Of a DNA stretch of 64,000 bases, positions 58,927 through 64,000 are shown piece after piece. The notes below the pieces were generated by a model, which worked only from the letters and a program-made list of their open reading frames with translations, was not told where the DNA came from and searched no databases. The translations under genes were made by a program, and so were the position numbers. This stretch comes from Allium sativum. Lineage: Eukaryota; Streptophyta; Magnoliopsida; Asparagales; Amaryllidaceae. Position 1 is the stretch's first letter; each line of letters starts with the position of its first letter. The stretch spans positions 631,581,303 through 631,645,302 of the forward strand of contig CM060910.1 in the NCBI GenBank assembly GCA_030737875.1, read 5' to 3'.

Positions 58927-61900
58927 TGTAACGACCCGGGAAATCTAAACCAATTTAATTTTTTTTAAAATTGGCTAAAATAGTGGATTTTAAATATTTT
59001 AAATAATAACAATGAAAAGTAAGTTTGAATCAACGTTTGAAATTAAATATAATTAATTCTAATTATAAACAAGGCTTGAAATGGCGCGGCAGTTTCAAAA
59101 ATTGAATTCAAACTTTGACTGACTGTACCGGGTGCAAAACAAAACGGATTTGAGTGAAACCAAAAATATTTAAATCTGTTAGTGAATACCTTTCTAACGA
59201 ATCTGAAAAATCGAAGTTTCATACCGGGATGCAAAAGTTATGGCCAAATGAATTTTCTGAAAGGTCGCTATGGAGTTTATATAGCCCGTGAAAATGGCCA
59301 TTTTGCAAACGACCTCGGAATTCGACGAAACCACTTTTGTTGGATCCGGGATGTTAAACTATTGATAGGTATCAAATTTCATAATTTTTGAAGCTAGTAT
59401 GTGAGCGTGGCAAAGAGAAATGTGTTTTGGTCAATTACAGTTAAATTGGATCGACCAGAAATGAGCCATTTTGCAAACGATCTCAGAATTTGATGAAACT
59501 AGTTTTGTTGGGACCGTATCGTCAAAACATAGCCAGATTTATTTTTCTGGAATTTTTTGAATCAGTTTGTGGCCCTGTCAAATTGAAATGTACGTTCAAA
59601 TTAAATATTGAATGTTTTATATTTTAATCTGAAGAAAAACTGACAGAAACATTCGAATGGGCCTTCGAAACATATCCCATTGTGTTCGGAATGACGGTAA
59701 AACGCTAGGGACGACAGTCGTTGGGTTTGGATTGAAGTTCGTGTGTGAAAGAGGGTATTTTTGAAATTAAATAAATTAAAAATTTAATAAAACCCTTCGA
59801 CCAATCAGATTTCATCTCTCACTTCCGCGTTGACCTGGAAATATCCGTAACCCCTTTATCACGAATGGCGGCTACAACTTCTCAACTTCTCTCCTCCCTA
59901 ACTCGAAGTCCACACAATAAAATCACGAGCTCCTATGGAAGATTTTATAGATCTAAACCTCCTCTTTAAATCCATACAACTCTCGCACTCCATCGCTGTT
60001 TATATCGTTCGAATCGTTCGCGACAAGGTTAGCCGTTCGGAGGCCAAATCCTACCAGCGGCCGCCGTCGAGTCCAGTCAGGGTGGGTGGAACGTGGAGCT
60101 TGCTCGGAGGTCGACAGGGTGGTGAGGTCTGATCGTAACAAAGCGGAGTAATTTGAGCGAGAATTCGAACCCTAGTTTTGAAGAATCGAAGAAGGTAAAC
60201 GGCTTGATTTTTCTGAATTGAAGATAACACTTTTATTGCAAACTTTGAAAAATCATATCTTTTTCGTTTCTTGACGAAATTCAGTGAAACAAGGGACAGT
60301 GGAATCGTGTGGACGTCTTCTACATTCTAGAAGACACCGCATATTTTTCTTAGCCTTCTGCTATTTTTGGTGGAGTGGAACCCAATGTGAGATTTCTAAA
60401 TTATAAACGATATGGAAAACGACGATGTATAAATTATATAGTCGATGTATGAGTTATATAAGCATTGTACACCTCTTGTATAAGCGTTGTATAAGTTTTA
60501 TGTTCGATGTATAAATTGTATATGCGTTGTAAAAATTATATATGTGTTGAAATAGAAGTGAAATGCTATATATATATAGACACACACACACACACACACA
60601 CACGCCCCTCGTCCACAAACCATGGACGATATTTATTGGTTGTGATTGGTGTGAAAATTGATTGATAGCGAATGGTTGATTGAAATTGTTTGTGGTTGAA
60701 ATTGATTGATTGTGGTTGAAAAATACCCGTTTGTGGTTGAGAAATATTTGGTTGAAACCACGTAGGATTAGTTTGTGGAAATGAAAAAAATATACATGCC
60801 GCCTGCGTGCGAACTAGATGCATGATTCCCCATTGTCAAAAGCTGCGAGGCTTTAAGGTAGAGCGAGGAGCCGTACTAGGGACGGTCCCGGTTTTAACTA
60901 CCCTGCCGTTATGCTGCCGAAATTTTGAATAATATTCATGTGTTAGAATTATTTTCCTGTGTTGAAATTATATTCGTCTGTTGAATAGAAAACCTTCATG
61001 TGTTGAATCGATATTCATTCGTTGAATAGAAATTCATATGTTGAATGGTATTCGTGTTTTAAATATTAAAATCACCTTTTTATCTATATATACAAACTAT
61101 AGAAAACCTTCATGTGTTGAATCGATATTCATTCGTTGAATAGAAATTCATGTGTTGAATGGTATTCGTGTTTTAAATATAAAAATCACCTTTTTATTTA
61201 TATATACAAACTATAGAAAACCTTCATGTGTTGAATCGATATTCATTCGTTGAATAGAAATTCATGTGTTGAATGGTATTCGTGTTTTAAATATAAAAAT
61301 CACCTTTCTATCTATATATACAAACTATAGAAAACCTTCATGTGTTGAATCGATATTCATTCGTTGAATAGAAATCATGTGTTGAATGGTATTCGTGTTT
61401 TAAATATAAAAATCACCTTTTTATCTATATATACAAACTATAGAAAACCTTCATGTGTTGAATTGAAATTCATTCGTTGAATAGAAATCATGTGTTGAAT
61501 GGTATTCATATTTTGAAAGAAATTGGTTTATAATAAAAATCCTATTTTTATCATCAATATGAACTATATAAAATAATCTTGTTTTGAAATAAATTATTTT
61601 ATAATAAAAATCCTATTTTTATCACCTATATTAATTATATAAAGTAGTCGGGTTTTGAAATAATTCGTTTTACAATAAAAATCACATTTTTACTATATAC
61701 ATGAATTGTTAAAAATAGTGAAGTGTCGAAATGAATGTATGTTGGATAAAAATATCATTTTTATCAAATGTATGAAAAGAATATAGCTTTGAAATCGAAA
61801 AATCGATGTATATATATATAAATAGAATTGAAATATATCGAATAACGACGCTGCAGTTCGTATTTTGAAATCGTGATTTCAAACGATTAGTGCGGGAGAT

Positions 61901-64000
61901 CCGACCATCGGATTTTCCCGAAACCGCAACCATTGGGTTCGCTTTGGAAATATCGTTCCAACGGCACCAACTTTGTAAAAATCCAACGGTTGGATTGTCT
62001 GGAACGTTTAATTCAAATCTGAGGAAAAACAGTGCCAGAATCGATTATATTTATATATATAAATATAATTATATTAAATCGAATAACGACGCTGCAGTTC
62101 GTATTTTGAAATCGAAACTTCAAACGATTGTACCGGGAGATCCGACCGTCGGATTTTCCCGAAACTGGAACCGTTGGATTCGTTTTGAAAAAATCTTTCT
62201 AATGATATAAATTTTATGAAGATCCAACGGTTAGATTTTCAGATATGTGTAAATCAAATCTGAAGAAAAACAGCACCACGGCCGCGTTATGGCCGAAGCG
62301 TCGTTTTGAATAAATTGGCTATTTTAAAATAAATAAAAATAGCGATAAATCGTTATAAAATATTATAAACGATATGGATGTGAAATTTAGAAACTAACTG
62401 GAGGTTGGCTGAGTCGAATGGTTTCTTGGATTTTGATCTGATGTTGGTTTCGGCCTTCGAGGTTAATATTTGGGAAATCGTTCTCTTACTGATCTACGGT
62501 TAGTGACTAATGAATTGAAATGATGCGTATGTTGTGTTTGTGTAGCACTTGTTTATTATATACGCCAGTTGCTTAGAAAGACCGGGTTTATCCCATTTTG
62601 AATAACTAAATCGACAATAAGAAATCGAAGATGAAGACGGTGGTTGAAGACCGGAAATCTTCACCTCGTTTGGATGGTAACTGAGGTCCTGATTGGGAGG
62701 CATCCCGAAATATGGATAATGAGTGGTGATCGTCCAGACGTACGTGGAGATCGATGGGTTTGCGAGGTATATAGTGCCTCCGGTTTCGTTCCGACCCAGA
62801 ACGGACTTGTAAATGGATTGTGTGTCTGACGTTGGAATTTATTCTATGTGATTGATAGCCATCAGTTGCATGGTGTGAATTGCCTGTGTGACATGCTAAG
62901 GTGTAGTGATCAGGGCTTCTGTTGAAAAGCAAAGTCTTGTAATTGATGATCAAAGCACCGCCTGTGTGGCGTAGCTTTGTGTATAACGTGAATTCGCGAA
63001 CCTCACACCCCGATATGAACCAGAAACGGGAGAGAACATCAGGGAGGGCTTGCGTTTCTTTCTAGCTAGGAATTGTGTCAGTGTTTTTACATGGCCTGAC
63101 ATTTTACTTATGTGGATGATGGATAGCGAGGCGCCTCAGATATATCGGTCGATCCGGGACGATGGAGTCATTTGTTGGCTCATTTACGCCCCATAAGGCG
63201 GGGAAACGTAGTGTTCAGGTATAATAATCCACATCGGTGGACTGGCCCTAACGATCCAAGGGGAAGTTGCGGCTGTTCCTGAGACACGGTAGGCTAGATT
63301 GTCTCGAATTCGGTAAGGACTATCTTTTGCCTTGGTTCATGACGGAATTCCAATTTCCAAATACGTGACTGTGCGGTTTTGATTGTATACCTATATTTGG
63401 CGACATAGTGGCATGAGACGCTCATGTCGCCAATGATTGATAGTTATGATTTGAAATTTTTTTTGAAACATATAAACACTAGTAGTAATATCAAATGCTT
63501 TTGTTTTATTCGTATCAAGCATATTTTGGCCGTTATAAGGTAAAAACTCTATCCTCCGGTTTGCGTTGCATTGTGTGATGGGAACTGAGTCTTATAATGG
63601 CTTCATTTTTATAAAAAGCATTGCGATGTTTAAAAGATGATTTGTTTTAAAGCACTGGCAATCCCATGGAGTAAACCCGTTCCACGAAAGTGGCGTGGTC
63701 CTGTGATTAACCATATTTTAAATGTATGGAGTAGATTTCTCATACCAGTCCTTGTTGCTGGCCCTGAGTAGGTCGGGTACGCATGATAAGGGGTTCTCGC
63801 TTCGCGGTTTGGTGGCGAACGGGAGACTCTTACCCCTACATGTCCCAGTTTAGAGGGTTGGTTCGGCAGTAGCCGCGAGACTCGAGAGGGTCGCCGTAAA
63901 ACAAGGGATTGGGGGACCAGTGTGAGCCATGGTAGGTTTTACCTGCTGTACTGGAGGATGAAGGGATGGTTGCAAAGCCTACCGGATTTCGCGGTGTCGT
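58927..64000 (+). repeat. 3' LTR of the LARD-like element, cut by window end
   Basis: 5074 bases collinear with 52467-57558. The last bases, GCGGTGTCGT, correspond to 57549-57558. Confidence 0.92.
60987..61500 (+). repeat. 114-bp tandem array, 3' LTR
   Basis: Unit starts at 60987, 61101, 61215, 61329 and 61442. The last interval is 113 because of a one-base loss (GAAATCATG). Copy number equals that of the 5' LTR. Confidence 0.95.

Larger units (their letters stand above)
52467..64000 (+). mobile_element. LARD-like family 1 element: two ~5.1-kb LTRs around 1.36 kb
   Basis: 5' LTR 52467-57562, interior 57563-58926, 3' LTR from 58927 running off the window (comparison with the 5' LTR predicts about four more bases). 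Primer binding site and polypurine tract are both good. LTRs differ at roughly one base in 20-25 over their first 420 bases by eye, and all large repeats are retained, so it is among the younger insertions here. No gag-pol is present. The TSD cannot be tested because the right flank lies outside. Confidence 0.9.

Overview
The window looks like gene-poor nuclear DNA of a flowering plant, probably a eudicot. It is AT-rich, has no complete host gene that I can support, and is almost wall-to-wall LTR retrotransposon sequence with plant-type primer binding sites (TGGTATCAGAGC, initiator-Met tRNA type), polypurine tracts and target-site duplications (TSDs). There are no bacterial features.

Layout. 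1-8914: remains of long-LTR, TGTAACGACCC-type elements (here 'family 1'). A plus-strand LTR piece abuts a minus-strand 5.4-kb LTR with its internal region. 8915-17706: an accessory island with CACTA-like subterminal repeats, a RING-protein exon fragment, other exon-like pieces, and a complete non-autonomous copia insertion (12850-15029, TSD ATATC) that carries a Lys/Glu-rich stretch and a triplicated primer binding site. 17712-23893: a structurally complete but mutated Tork/Tnt1-like copia element on the minus strand (TSD AATTA). 23899-30180: decayed LTR-like sequence with a hAT-type MITE (26386-26875, TSD CGTGTGTA). 30185-37300: a decayed family 1 element whose 5' LTR is split by a 2.97-kb solo LTR of a second family ('family 2', TGTAACACCCCG...GGGGTGTTTCA). 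37445-51618: a family 2 element with 4.8-kb LTRs and only 1.3 kb of internal DNA, holding scraps of a chromovirus-type integrase and chromodomain; its 3' LTR is split by a 5.36-kb minus-strand family 1 LTR (TSD TTATA). 52467-64000: a family 1 element with two ~5.1-kb LTRs around a 1.36-kb non-coding interior; the window stops a few bases before the 3' LTR should end.

How it works together. Both long-LTR families have lost nearly all gag-pol but keep primer binding site, polypurine tract and LTR ends, as in LARD-type elements mobilised in trans. The integrase and chromodomain scraps in family 2 point to a Tekay/Del-like chromovirus partner; for family 1 this is inferred only from its polypurine-tract context. 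The LTRs are enlarged by tandem arrays (29-bp, 114-bp and inverted-repeat units) and by internal module duplications. Nesting gives a relative order: the 43524-48885 LTR is younger than the family 2 element it splits, and the 31015 solo LTR is younger than the family 1 LTR it splits. All similarity statements are by-eye comparisons inside this window.
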